Of a stretch of DNA of 64,000 bases, positions 38,444-53,200 are shown in pieces (positions within the stretch are counted from its first letter, which is position 1; each line of letters begins with the position of its first letter). Below the pieces are notes generated by a model. It saw only the letters and a program-made list of their open reading frames with translations, searched no databases and was not told the origin of the DNA. The DNA is from Krasilnikovozyma curviuscula. Taxonomy: Eukaryota; Basidiomycota; Tremellomycetes; Cystofilobasidiales; Mrakiaceae. The position numbers and the translations under genes were made by a program. The stretch covers positions 24,736-88,735 of the forward strand of contig MVAQ01000070.1 of the NCBI GenBank assembly GCA_014825775.1. Reading direction: 5' to 3'.

Positions 38444-38882
38444 AGGTGATGGGAATCAGAATTAGTGCGTCGGCAGTCAAATCTTCAATAGACAAATTGT
38501 AGGTGCGTAGGTGCATGTATTTATGACGATAGCTCGTTTCAAGGGCAACTGAGTGAGATAGAGATCTCTTGTGCCAACTATTCGGAGAGGGCGCTCGTGT
38601 GTCTTGATAGAAAGAAACTCAGTAGCACGTTATCCAAAATGAACAAAATCTAAAGCCCTTCCCAAACCAATACAGCTCTTTCCCATCAGTGTTTTCTAAG
38701 GAGAACTTCAGATATTTGTTTTGAACGCGCAAGTGCCCAACCATCTCTCAAGCCTCACTCAAACTTTTGAACTTTGCATTTCTTTTATCCCGAGAACTTT
38801 TCATTACATTAGATCCCACATCTCTACCATTCGAACCCTCTGGCAAGTCCTCCAATGACGATTTTTCATGGCCGTGGCGCGA

Positions 38883-38895
38883 GAACCTTCGAGAA
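38883..38895 (+). promoter_or_regulatory. heat shock element (three-unit, perfect)
   Basis: GAAccTTCgaGAA is an exact three-unit nGAAn array in alternating orientation with correct 2-base spacing, the binding form for a heat shock factor trimer. It lies 306 bases upstream of the HSP70 start codon and about 115 bases upstream of the TATA box. Confidence 0.8.
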
Positions 38896-39009
38896 CGAAA
38901 TTACTCGACTTTTCTCAGTTGCTTCGCAGCCCTAGTACCTTGCTTCCAACCAAACCCCTACAGTTTACTGGTAAGTTCTACCAAGTTCAACCAAACAGCC
39001 CACCTGCCC

Positions 39010-39018
39010 TATATAAAG
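39010..39018 (+). promoter_or_regulatory. TATA box of HSP70
   Basis: TATATAAAG sits about 180 bases before the start codon. This leaves room for a long pyrimidine-rich 5' leader, and it is the only strong TATA match in the HSP70 upstream region. Confidence 0.6.
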
Positions 39019-39200
39019 AGCTTTTCAGAAACATCTTGCTGACTTCTTCTTTCTTTCACCTGCATCATCACTTTTTACTGTCCATCTTGAAAAACCATCA
39101 CCTCACTGTATCGATACTCACTTGCGATACCCAACCCCATTCAATACCAATCCAAATAGTAAACCCACCCTTTCTTACCTATCTATACATATAATTAACA

Positions 39201-41891
<2,691 letters not shown>

Positions 41892-42133
41892 GCGAGAGAT
41901 AAGGAGAGAGAAAGAAGGACTTAACGAAAACAATTATAAAAACATAGATAAAAGTTTCCATCCGATTCATTTTTTTCAATGCTGAAATGGTCGAAAAGCG
42001 ATGCAAGGTAAAAATGAAAAAAAGAAGCCCACGGTAAATCGCTTGATGCGGGGCCGGTTAACTTCAATATCCCCATCGACTACCACGACTGACGACTGAA
42101 TACAACCCCAAGTAATCAAAATAGCACAGTAGA

Positions 42134-44273
42134 ATGGGTAAACAGATAACAACCAAGACCTCAGCAGCAACAGGCAGTGACAGCATCACTGTGACAGACA
42201 ATCGAACTGGAAAAACGATTGAAATCCTGTGAGTAAGACTAGACTCATTGGCCCTTAGTGCGGCTCGTCTTTCCTTCTCCTACTTTTGCTGGTTGTTGCT
42301 GGTGACTGATTCTTACTCTCAGTATCACGAACAATTCTGTGCCAGCTACTGCCTTCAAAGTTCTGAAGGTGGCAGACCCAGCTTCTGCAGACGAACGAGA
42401 CGACCCAGACAATGGCCTCAGGCTCGTGGACCCAGCTTTCCTCAACACAGCATCCATTTCCAGCAAAATCACTTTCATCGATGGTACTCGGGGGATCTTG
42501 AGATACAGAGGTTATCCTATCGAGCAGCTGGCGGAGAAATCTAGCTTCCTCGAGGTCTCGTACTTGCTCATCTATGGCGAGCTGCCCAACAAGAAAAACC
42601 TCAACCGCTTTGAAACTCAAGTGTCTCATCATAGCTTTGTTCATTCTGATTGTGAGTCGACGACAAAGGCCGCTCGGAATGTCCCCACCCATTCTGACGT
42701 CGTGCCTTTTGGCTCGTGGGACATGCCGCAGTGGAAAAGCTCGTTCAATCATTCCGATACGATTCACACCCTATGTCAATCTTAACTGCGTCGTTTGCTG
42801 TAAGTGACCTTGTTTCTACTCTGTGTGCTGCATATGATTTCAGTGGAGCTGATAGCTGGTGGGGATAGTCACTGTCCGCCCTTCACAGTGAGGCGAATCC
42901 GTCATTGGTGGGACAAGGAGTCTACTCAAATGGTACTCCAAATGCACTGATTATGATGGACAAACAAATTCTCAGGTACGGCTCTCATCTTGTGCGCGCT
43001 GTATGCACGTGATTCTCAACCTCACGCCCTTTTGCAGATTGATTGGGAAAGCGCCAACTCTGGCTTCCATGGCCTACCGAATTCGACAAGGACGTCCATT
43101 CAACAGGCCACCGGAGGGTGCGGGTTACACGGAGTCCTTTTTATACATGAGTGATCATCTCACCCAGAGAGTAAGTGACCATTGGTCGCCCTTGCAGCAG
43201 CCAGCGCACCTGATTTTTTGCGTATGCGCTCTAGGACTACAAACCAAACCCAGTCTTTTGCAAAGCTCTTGAAACCCTTTTTATCCTTCACGCCGATCAC
43301 GAACTCAACTGCTCCACAGCTACCATGCTCACCGTTTCATCTTCCCTCGTTGACCCATACAGCGCCGTCTCTGCCGCCTGTGCGGCTCTGTACGGACCTT
43401 CACATGGAGGTGCTTGTGAAGCTGTTATCCGAATGCTAGAAGAGATTCAGACTCTTGGTGGTATTAACGCTATTCCGGATTTCCTCGAAGGTGTTAAGAA
43501 AAAAGAGCGCGTTTTGGTATGTTGTATTCTGTTTGTCCCTATCAGTCTCTACTCCGTCTCTTACAAAATTACCCAACGTTTCATGTTATGGCTACTCCCA
43601 TGTCTCTCGTATGTCATGCTCCCCAACGCCAGAGTGGATTCGGGCACAGAGTCTACAAGACTTCTGACCCAAGATCATTCATCATACGTAAGACTGCTCT
43701 TGAGGTCTTCAAAGTTACTGGCTCGGACCCATTGCTTGACATTGCACTTGCGCTGCACGACGCTGCGCTCAAGGATGACTATTTTGTGAAGAGAAAGGTA
43801 CGCCTGTCAACCGACGCCTCCTACTCCTTTCGCAAGTGCTCATTCTAGTCTCGTTCTTTCTCCATAGCTCGCTCCCAATGTCGATTTTTTCAGTGGGCTA
43901 ATCTATAAAGCTATGGGATTCCCCAGCGACTATTTCCCGGTTCTCTTCGCTGTTCCTCGTGTGGTGGGTTGGCTTGCGCATTGGCGTCAATCAATGCTCC
44001 AAGAAGGCGGGGTGAAAATCTGGCGTCCAAGACAGCTGTACGTCGGAAGCCCAAAGAGAGATTACGTCCCTGTCAGCGAAAGGGAAGGTGAAGCTGATCC
44101 AAAACACACACTGTCAGATGTAAGGATGTTCTGTTCACAACTGGAGCCGCCATTCGTACATTGACTTTTTTTTTCACACACACACATGTCGGTGTTAGGT
44201 TCCTCACTTTGGCTCTTCTAAGAGAAGTATGCTGGCAACGTATCGTGGTCACACTGGATTCTCAAAGCTATAG
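42134..44273 (+). CDS. citrate synthase, probably peroxisomal (C-terminal SKL)
   Basis: Condenses acetyl-CoA with oxaloacetate to citrate. The N-terminus ([17 protein letters not shown]) has no mitochondrial presequence. It continues [19 protein letters not shown] and [20 protein letters not shown], the layout of the bacterial-like (GltA) class also found in plant peroxisomal enzymes. Catalytic blocks: [14 protein letters not shown] (His), [17 protein letters not shown] (His) and [14 protein letters not shown] (Asp nearby), then [18 protein letters not shown]. The last exon, after an intron with a CACACACACA tract, encodes [20 protein letters not shown] and ends FSKL. Ser-Lys-Leu is the canonical PTS1 import signal, so a role in the glyoxylate cycle is inferred. 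About 480 residues, nine or so exons. Confidence 0.92.
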
Positions 44274-45006
44274 AAGCACAAATAGCCCGAGCTTGTTCTC
44301 CAACGGTCGAGAGAATATCGAGACCCCAACCTGTACATTATAAGCTTTGACTGGCCTGCGTATAGTCACCCTCTGTATTTATTCCTACTGTCTTGATATG
44401 TAAATATATACTTGGAAAGGCATGTCATGACACAACTTGGGCCGTGCGAACGAATAGCTGTATGAAGGTTTCGAACAACATTGGTTGTGAGCAGTGGGAG
44501 AGACCCAAGCAAACTACATACAAAGCTTCTCTTGCTTCCTCCCGTACCACCGTCACCCTTCTCCCCATCAGAGAAAAGAAGAGAAGGGGAAAACAGCACG
44601 CTCATGACAGGCTCAGCGTGGCTCTCCTATGACGAGGCGTGGTTCCAGGCGCTGGAGAGGCTGGCCCCCGTCGCAATTTACCGGCGCGCGGCGTCACCGG
44701 TCACCCTGTGTGGACAATTTATACCTCGATCGCAAGTCTCGGACCCAGTCCACGGTCGTCTGATTGGCTGCAGCGCGATAGGGTTTCCCGGTGAGGTCAA
44801 TAAACAGAGAAAGAGGCAATCTCATCGGCCCACCTCGTCAGGGCGTCTTGTGATGAAAAAGTATAACTCTGGCCCAACATTTTTTCTGTTGCTTCTTGTG
44901 TCCCCATCTTCCACACCACATTCCACTCTCCCTATATAATATCGGTAGTAGCAGCTCCCTCTCCTTTGTTTCTCTTTGACATATCCACTCCTTCCTTCTC
45001 ACCAGC
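44274..45006. promoter_or_regulatory. promoter region of the ferritin-like gene
   Basis: 733 bases hold the citrate synthase 3' end and the promoter of the next gene. TATATAA at 44933-44939 lies 68 bases before the ATG, followed by a pyrimidine-rich leader. I see no gene; open frames at 44481-44939 and 44838-45143 lack any recognisable protein. Confidence 0.6.
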
Positions 45007-46597
45007 ATGAAGTCCGTCGCAATCCTCCTCACCGCCGCTGCTCTTGCAGTCTCTGCGGCTCCAACCTCTAGATCGATCATCAAGAGAGACGCCTCTGGTA
45101 TGTATAAGCACTCAAGCTCTTGCCCTTCATGTTTCCGGTTCAATTCCTGACCTTCATTCGGTGCTTGTTTTGCTCTCTCTCTCTATTTTTCAACCCGCTT
45201 CCACCTCTTTCAGGCAATTTGACCGATGTCGACATCTTGCAGTTTGCTTTGACCTTGGAACATCTCGAAGCTACTTTCTACACCCAGGTATGTGTATTTT
45301 CCCCCCGCTGACGACGCGGACGACGTGCGCGGAAGCGTTTGTTGACCCATCGCTCCACTCCATCTCCAGGCTGTGGCCAACTTCAGCACTTCTGCATTCG
45401 TTGCTGCTGGTTTCAGCAACACCAGTTACGATAGAATCGTCCAGATTGGTCAGCACGAGACTCAGGTACGTACCTCTGACGCCTTTCGATTCTAAAGCCC
45501 TGAGTTGACGTCGTGTTTTTTTTCCTCATTGTGGATAGCACGTTACTTTGTTGACTGGTGGCTTGAGTGCTGCCGGGGCTACCCCAGTCTCTGCTTGCAC
45601 CTACAAGTTCCCCTACACGGATGTCAAGTCTTTCTTGGCTCTTGCTCAGGTGCTTGAAGGTAAGTTGATGTCTATTTTACCCACACGAACCAAGCGCAGT
45701 GCTGACAGTGTTTGTTTTGTGTTTTTCAAAAAAGGTGTCGGTGTCAGTGCCTACCTCGGTATGTCTCTACGTCTTACCTTCTCCATTTTAGCTAAGCCTA
45801 ACCCTGACGCTCAATATTATAGGTGCTGCTGCTTCCATCAGCGACAAAAGTTATTTGACGATCGCCGCTTCCATCCTCACCACTGAAACTCGTCACAACG
45901 AGTACATTAGGCAATTGAACGGCGAAGATCCTTTCCCTACTCCAGGTATGTGTTGTGTTGTTGGCTTGTACAAAGAGACATCATAAGCTAACAAGTCCGT
46001 GCTTGACGAACAACAGAGGACACTCCACAAAGCCCAAGAGAGATCATCTCACTTGCTGGTGGTTTCTTCGTCAGCTGCCCTAATGGAAGCGCTCCAACCA
46101 TCCAACCATTCCCAGCTCTGACTGCCACCTCGACAAACCTCACCGCGGGCTCGCACCTCACCCTCACCACTACTGCAAACGTCACCAGCCCAGCCTGGTG
46201 CGCCTTCGCCAACGGCTTAACCGTCGACTACATGCCATACACCAACGGATCCTGCGCGATTCCAAGTGGTTCTAACGTAGATGCTGGCCAGACCTACGTG
46301 GTTTTGACGGGCTCAAACTCCTCGCTCACAGACGCAACCACCATCGCCGGCCCTGCGCTTCTTGACCTCCCCTCCCTCTACTCCCTCGACAGCTCCAACA
46401 CCACCACTGGTCCTGGACTCAACGGACAGCCTGGAATCTCCGGCACCAACGGTACCTCCGCCAACGGAACCAAGACCAACTCGTCTGCCTCACCATCTGC
46501 CTCTGCAAACAAAACATCGGGAGCAGTTGTTCCCACCCAAGTTAGATACGGTGCTGCTTTCGCTGGATTGATGGCTTTCGCTGCGTTCCTTCTTTAG
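45007..46597 (+). CDS. secreted, probably GPI-anchored ferritin-like (Rds1-type) protein
   Basis: The N-terminus [19 protein letters not shown] is a clear secretion signal, followed by a dibasic KR processing-like site ([11 protein letters not shown]). The mature part begins with the ferritin-like helical domain: [20 protein letters not shown] (Glu and His as possible metal ligands), [20 protein letters not shown] and [20 protein letters not shown], which form repeating ExxH-type helices as in fungal Rds1-like proteins. After it come an all-beta-like segment with NGS/NLT/NVT N-glycosylation sequons and a Ser/Thr/Asn-rich stalk. The hydrophobic end [16 protein letters not shown] looks like a GPI signal. 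Whether it binds iron or has enzyme activity is unknown. About 390 residues, seven or so exons. Confidence 0.85.
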
Positions 46598-47252
46598 TTG
46601 GGATTTTTTAATCCTTCGTGTTGTTTACTATCTCTTCTACACAGGAATTGATAAACGTTCAACACCTTGCTCCTACTTCCGCTTCGTCTTTCACTCTTTC
46701 AAATCGTCCTTTGTTTTATTTGTTTCTTTTTCGATGCTGTCGTCTTCATCTCAAAAAGTGTATTGCATTAAATATCATCAATTGCCGATCCTTTATTGCA
46801 AGACATAACTCCAACCTAATGGATCAGTCGTTGTGCACTTTCTCACAAGATTTCAACCGTCTAGCACATTGAATGTCGTTTAAAGTAACGATACCATTTC
46901 CCAATGCTGTTGAAGTCTTGTTAAATATCCGTTACCCTTCTTGTTTGCTGATTGAATTTCTGGACAGTCTATGTGGAGTTGTAGGTAGTAGTAATCGTTG
47001 GGCATCTCAAGGTACCAGCTCCACTTCGAGCAGTTTACCGGTGGGGGTGGTGATTTTCAACAGCAGTCTGGAGTTTGGATCTCGATCCAAGTTGTCAAGC
47101 AGTCTTTAGCGAACGATCATCACCTGTCAGAGTGAGTATTAAAGTATATTATCATCCCACCCAGAAGGTATCGCTATCTATCCATCTACGAAGAGCAGAT
47201 TTTAGGTTTTTTACTCAGCCATATGTCAGATAATGACGTTCAAAAGGAAGCT
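46598..47252. other. convergent intergenic region, ferritin-like gene / SQR
   Basis: It holds the two 3' ends. A short minus-strand frame at 47007-47120 reads like a terminal exon (ends ITTPTGKLLEVELVP) but no matching upstream exon was found. A 78-codon plus-strand frame at 46873-47109 overlaps it. Neither is called as a gene. Confidence 0.45.
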
Positions 47253-49186
47253 TTAGTATTTTGGCTTGGAGAGGCCCTTGGAACCGAACCACTCTCCCTT
47301 GGTCATGTACTGGTAGTAAGCCCATGGGAAGATGTCCTTCTTCAAGTGGTAGAACGCTCTGTGAAATAAGAAACAAGCAAAAGTTAGTGTTGAGCTGCTT
47401 TAAGTGCATGATTAAGAGTGGCATTACCTGTTTGGAACGGCTTGGTCAATGCCGTAGGCGGCGAATGTCTCTTTTGGTTGAGCGCCGTACTTAAACTCAG
47501 CAAGCATGAGCTTTAACATGAATGGTCAGAAAAAATAGAAAAAAGCGACTGCTCGAGCAGAGAAAGAAGGTCATCGCTCACCTCTCCGTAACCAGTGAGC
47601 AAAGGGCACGACGTGTAGCCATCGTACACGGCCCCACCAACTGTGCCCGTCTCCATGAGTGTCTTCAAGTTGTGAACCAATACAGGCGTCTCTGCCGTGA
47701 TGGCAGCAGCTGTCTTGGACGTTGGTAGCGACGAGGCGTCGCCAAGGGAGAAGATGTTGGCGTACTTGGTCGACTGGAGCGTCGAGGGCGAGACGTCCAC
47801 CCAACCTGCAGCATCAGCGAGAGGTGATTTCTGAAGAAGTACAAATCGACAGTTTTGCGTTAGATTCACAGAAAATCGGACGCAGGACGGGTCCGGGGAT
47901 GACGAACCTTGATGACGTCCAGTGGTCCCTGAGGAGGCACGGCGTGCAAGAAGTCGTAGTCCTTGGTGACTGTCTCTCCTTCTTCAGTCTTGAAGGTAGC
48001 TTTTCGGTTGGCACTGTCGACCGAGACGAGATTTGTGTTGAGCGTCTTGGTCACGCCGCGCTTGTCGGCGAGGGCAGAGAGGGCTTGGGCGTATTTTGGA
48101 ACGGCGAAGATAGCAGGCTGGTTATCAAAAGCAAAAATAAGTTAGCGAAAACAATGTCGGAGCTCAGTTTCGGGGGGAAGCTCAAAAGAGGTGACTGTAC
48201 CATTCCGGAGACGAATTCGACGCTGATGTTCTTGCCGTCCTTGTTATTCCACTTGTCATTGGCCATCCACATGATCTTCTGAGGGGCTCCAGCACACTTG
48301 ATGATACCTTTGGGCTGTATGGCAGAGGCGACACCAAGCACAAGAGGGTCGTTAGAACAATCATGAAGATGCTATCCGAACCAACATCGGATCGTCCTCG
48401 AAGCAAAGAATATCGACTTACCTGAGTGAAGATGGCCTTAGATCCACTTTGAGCAGATTGGATGTTTTCCCAGACGGCTGGGACAGTGTCGTATGAGTAG
48501 ATGGATGAAACTTTCGTCTTAGTTGAATCCTTGAGAGCTTCTTCGAGACCACCAATCTAAGGTTTGGAAATACAGAGCCGGATTAGCACCACTCTCAACA
48601 CATTGCCACATCTGGTAATAATTCACTAGGGAGAGGATACTCAGAAGATGGTGTACTTACAGCTGACCAGTTGGTTTGCAAGCCCGTGGCGACGACGAGG
48701 AAGTCGTAGCTGACGGTCTGGCCGTTGTTCAGCGTCAAGCTGTTGGTGTCTGGTGAGAAGGTGGACGCGTTGGAGTCGTGCAGAGTCAAGTGGCTTGGGA
48801 TCAGATCCTTGGTCTGTCGCTGGAGCTGCTCTCGAGTCTTCAAGCCGGCGCCAACCAGGGTCCAACCTGGACGTTTTCCAGAGAGAGGAAGCAAGACAGC
48901 AGAATCAAAATGGGAGAACATAAATCAGCTTCAGGTCATAGTGCAAAGGTGCGTATAGATTCCAAGCTGGAATCACTTCTGACGAACCTGGTTGGTAGTT
49001 GTGAACCTTTGAGCCATCGACGAGGGCGATGTCACCTGGAGCCAACGATCGTCCATCGTACGAGAACGAGTTGTAGAGCTGGTTGGCAACACCCAGACCA
49101 GCTGACCCCGCTCCGACGACGACGACCTTGTGGTGGGTGGATGCTGAGGTTGCGTACAGCCGACTGGACAGGCGAGAGATTGACAT
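47253..49186 (-). CDS. sulfide:quinone oxidoreductase, mitochondrial
   Basis: FAD enzyme of the inner membrane that oxidises hydrogen sulfide and passes electrons to quinone, first step of sulfide detoxification. The N-terminus MSISRLSSRLYATSAS is a short Arg/Ser presequence. The dinucleotide-binding HHKVVVVGAGSAGLGVANQL follows, then VHNYQPGWTLVGAGLKTR, SYDFLVVATGLQTNW, AIFTQPKGIIKCAGAPQKIM (with a cysteine expected to take part in catalysis) and FSLGDASSLPTSKTAAAI. The C-terminus is the amphipathic membrane-binding part with KKDIFPWAYYQYMTKGEWF, ending GLSKPKY. This matches the fungal Hmt2 type. About 440 residues, seven or so exons. Divergent from the M13 peptidase gene. Confidence 0.92.
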
Positions 49187-50216
49187 TCTTCTGCTGGAGG
49201 AGAGGAGGGGATTCGTATGCGGGTTGGAGAACGGAACGGAAGTGGGTGCAGTCGATCCCTTTTTATGTATGTGTTATGGGTCAGATTTCCGAATCGACAC
49301 CGCTGGATTCCAAATCGTCTTCCAACGAAAAATGTTACGCCACGGAAACTGTCGTGATCTCGCCTCGCCACTGAATGCACACCGAGTGTTCCTGGGAAGA
49401 CTGTCCGGGTCGAAAGCTGAAGCTGTTGCAAGGGAGCAAGCCAGACGAGACCAGCGCGACAGATCGAACGGCCGCGCTGCAGTGCCTTTGGCGCCCAGTA
49501 TCTGTTTGCTCTCCATCGGAGCATCAGCTCAGTACCTTACAGCGATTACAACATGAGAGGCAAGCTCTCTCCTTGCTTGATAGGCGAATCACTCACAAGA
49601 TTGCTTGTTGGTTTTTATTCTTCTTCCTTGTCTTCTTTGTCTTCGGCGTGCGATTGGTGTTGTTGTACCGAGAAGTGACTTCTGCGTGAACCTCCAGAAG
49701 TCTCAAGAGGCACAAAATCATTTCAAGTAGTCCTCGATTCCTCAAAGGCTGCATAGCAAGTTATTTGTTACTCTTCCGGACTGTGTAGCGTCTCAGCCAG
49801 CGCTTGCTAAAAAATCCCATGCGACTCTGACAGGACCGGGCGCGGTGTGTGGGACGAAATGGTCTCATTACTCGAGTGAATATATACTGTGAGGCTAGAG
49901 AAGAGTTCAGCACCTCGCTTTCTATTTTTATTTCTCCGACGGAGTCCCGTTTAAACCTGTCAGTGCGACGCGAAGAGCTTTGCGGAGTTGTTTGTTCTGC
50001 TGGATCTAGCAAGAGACTTGACGCACTGAGGGTAATTAGGTATTTCTTACGCTGAACCAGTTGCTCAAGTATCGTGCCAGAGGAAAACATCGACTTGCGT
50101 TGAGGCGTGAGGTGGATCACACGGACACCTTCCTCAGCTAAGCGATTCTTTTCAACGTCCATCTCAATCCGAACTCCTGCTCCAGACGAGACACAGGAGT
50201 GTCTGACAGCCTCAGA
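49187..50216. promoter_or_regulatory. divergent intergenic region, SQR / M13 peptidase
   Basis: About 1.03 kb between the two start codons, containing both promoters. A minus-strand candidate small gene lies at 49928-50162. The remainder includes a purine/pyrimidine-mixed stretch at 49560-49720 with no coding signal that I can see. Confidence 0.5.
49928..50162 (-). CDS. candidate small protein of unknown function
   Basis: From ATG 50162 the frame reads MDVEKNRLAEEGVRVIHLTP, continues to SGTILEQL, and would splice through a 54-base intron with an atypical GTTCAG donor into IQQNKQLRKALRVALTG, ending TPSEK at a TAA at 49928. The product, about 60 residues, would be charged and helical. Without splicing, the same frame stays open to 49761 (133 codons), so length alone does not settle it. 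I recognise no family. Its start is only 54 bases from the divergent M13 start, which would be tight. It could equally be a chance frame. Confidence 0.28.
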
Positions 50217-53200
50217 ATGGATACAGACGCCGTTCCCCGTCCATCGACTGACCTAGGTGAGTGCAATGACGGAGGCCTCAAAACAGCTAGCTACATGGCG
50301 ACTTACCGCGTGGGCGAGGAGCTGACCTGCATGCTTTTTTTCTCGCTGTACGATTTCCAGAATCAGCTCCATTGCTCGCTCATCATGCAGCACATGATGG
50401 GGAAGCCCACCACCCACAGAGACCCTTGCAGTCCTTCTTCAAACGCCTGACGTCGCCCACCCGAGAGCTCACCGTTCCCGAGCTCGTCCTTCTGGGCGTT
50501 GCCCTCTTCTTTCTGCTCGGTATGAGCACATTCATTGGCCTGTTCGCTGGTGCTGAGAACCAAATCAAGAATGGAGGTGCTCCAGTTCAAACGACGACAA
50601 CGACTCTGGTCAGCACTACGACCACTACGAGCGCGTCTACTCCAACGGGGGTGCCTCTCCCACCCAAGAGGCCTGAGGAGGTTGGTAGAAGGTTCTAAAA
50701 TGGTCCTACATTGGGTACTGACCGTGACCCTTTTGCTAATTGAAACCTGTAGGCCGTCTGTGTCACCAAGGAATGCGTGCTTCTCGCAGGAGCCATCTTG
50801 AACAACATCGACCCTTCCGTCGACCCGTGTGAGGACTTCTACCAGTTTGCTGTGAGTTGTTTGTAGAAGTTTTCCATTTTCTTCGATTGAGATGTTGAAA
50901 TCAGCTGTCGTTTCGGATGTAGAACGGAGGATGGGAAAAGGCCAATCCACTGCCTGCTTCCAAGTCCGTCTGGGGCAGCTTCAACGCTGTTCAGGACCGT
51001 AACTCGGTGGGTTCTCAACTTGTCTTTAGTGGTTTCTAAAATCGTACTTTCTACTCACGCTCAGCGCTTTCTGACCTCGCCAGAAAATCATCTCCGAAAT
51101 CTTGAAAGCGGCGACACCTGACTCCTTGAAATACGCTAAGAAGGATTCTGAGGAGGACAAGGCTACCAAGGACAACCTTAAGAAGATGAAAGATGTCTTT
51201 GATTCTTGCATGGACGAGGTGCGTTGTTTACGCTTACCCTGACTCACCTCCCCGAAACCCCTGCACTCACCAGTCTCGCTAACAGGATCTCATCAACAAA
51301 GTTGGCTCCGAACCATTGCTCGATATCATAAATGATGTCCGGACTCTCTTCCCCATCTCCCTTCCTCTGCAGCCCTCCTCAATGGAATCTGACGAATCGT
51401 CAGCCGAGAAAGCTGCGCCTCTCAATCTCAAGCTCACCACCGACTTTATCGACCTCGTCATGGAGTCCATCGAGTCAGTCAAAGCCAAGATTGAGAACGT
51501 CCATGCTGAGAGTAATAAAGTCGCTTCCAAAGTCTTCGTTGAGAAGAGGTCGATGGCCAAAGAAGAGGAAGGTGAAGAAACTAGCGGGCTCGCTGATGAG
51601 GCCCTGACTGAGAAACTGACCAAAGTCCTGAGCTACCTCCACTCGAGAGATATTACTGCCTTGTTTGGATTCAACGTGGGTCTACTCACCTTCCTCCTTC
51701 CGAATCTCCGCTGACCTCTGTCTGTGACTAAATAAGGTCGAAGGCGATGTTGGGCGTGCCCCGCAGTTCCAAGTCCTTTCGTTCTACCAAGCGGACCTCG
51801 GTCTGCCATCTAAAGAGTATTACGAGGAAGCACCCATAAGAGCGCTGTACGAGAGTGTCCTGCTTGAAATCTTGAAGGCTGTCGATCTGGCTTCTCTTCT
51901 GGAAGGCGAGAAATTGAAGATGAACAAATGGGGCTTCCCTTGGCCTTTCCCGGGAAGAGATCCGAACGAGAAAGGGTGAATTTGTTTCTGGTCTGTTTGG
52001 TATTTCCCTCTTTCTGAAGCGAACTTTTCCTTTCTTGGTAGATCCGCTGGATGGGAAAAGGAACTCGCAAAGCGCGTCACCGCCGTCGTCGATCTCGAAG
52101 TCGCTTTGGGAGCTGCAGGAGCCGATTTGGAGGATCTGTACACACCAGCCAAATCGTATAACCCGACATCGTTCTCAAAACTCGCTAAGAAACTGCCCAT
52201 CGACCTCCAGAGCTACGTCTCATCTTTCGCTCCGAGGAACTTCCCTGAATCAATCATTGTCACCCACCCGCCGTATATCAAGTCATTGAACAAGATCATC
52301 TCGAACACGACTGAGGAGGTTCTCCAGGCTTACTTCGTCCTCCAGACTGCTCTCAAGTTCGGTGGTCTTCTCGGTGAGGAAGAGAAGATAAAAATCCAAG
52401 TCGATCTGCTTTCCAACACTTTGAGAGGAATCAAGCCCGGCAACAAGGAACCACGGGAAGACATCTGCTTGAGAAGAGTCTCTAGCGTCGTGGGTCACTT
52501 GGAGGGCTCGGAGTTCATCAAAGTCGCTTTCCCCGGCGACTCCAAGGCACAGGCGGAGAAGGTCATCTGGGATATAATCGGTGCGTTCAAGGATCGTCTG
52601 ACAGAGATCCCTTGGATGGACAAAGAATCATCCGATGCGGCTATTGGCAAGGCCGATGCAATCGTCCCGAAGATTGGCTACCCACTTTCGCCAAACAACA
52701 CAAACCCCGTAGTTTTGAGGACCTACTACGCTAGACAGGTCGTTGATCCGAAAGACTTCTTTGGAAACGTATTGCGTGCAACGTGAGTTCATTTTTTTAT
52801 TTATTATTTTTTGTTCTGGGAACAGTATCGATTGAAACTGTTTTCCGATTAGCTTGATGGAAAGTATCAGAGCCTGGCAGGTCACTTTGGGCAATAACCG
52901 TAATGTCAACGCGTGGGAGATGTACGCCAGCAGTACGTTTTCTTCTTCTTCTTCTTCTTCTTTTTCTTCCTCCTCACTTTGTAAATTCTTACTTAACCCT
53001 TCTTGAATAGCCGTAAACGCGTACTTTTCACCACCCGATAACGAGATCGTCTTCCCCGCCGGTATCCTTCAACCGCCCTTCTTCCAAGCCGGCTGGCCAA
53101 AGTACTCGCAATACGGTGCATTCGGTGCCGTTGCAGCACACGAGCTCGGACATGCCTTCGACAACAACGGCGCGCTGTACGACTCTGAGGGATTCTACAG

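Larger units (their letters stand above)
38444..39200. promoter_or_regulatory. HSP70 promoter region
   Basis: 757 bases between PNP1 and HSP70 with no convincing gene. It contains a perfect heat shock element and a TATA box, and a long pyrimidine-rich leader (39040-39180) before the HSP70 ATG. Confidence 0.7.

Noticed and set aside
48778..49374. 198-codon plus-strand ORF
   Set aside because: It is antisense to the 5' half of the sulfide:quinone oxidoreductase gene, spans its exons and introns alike, and shows no family motif.
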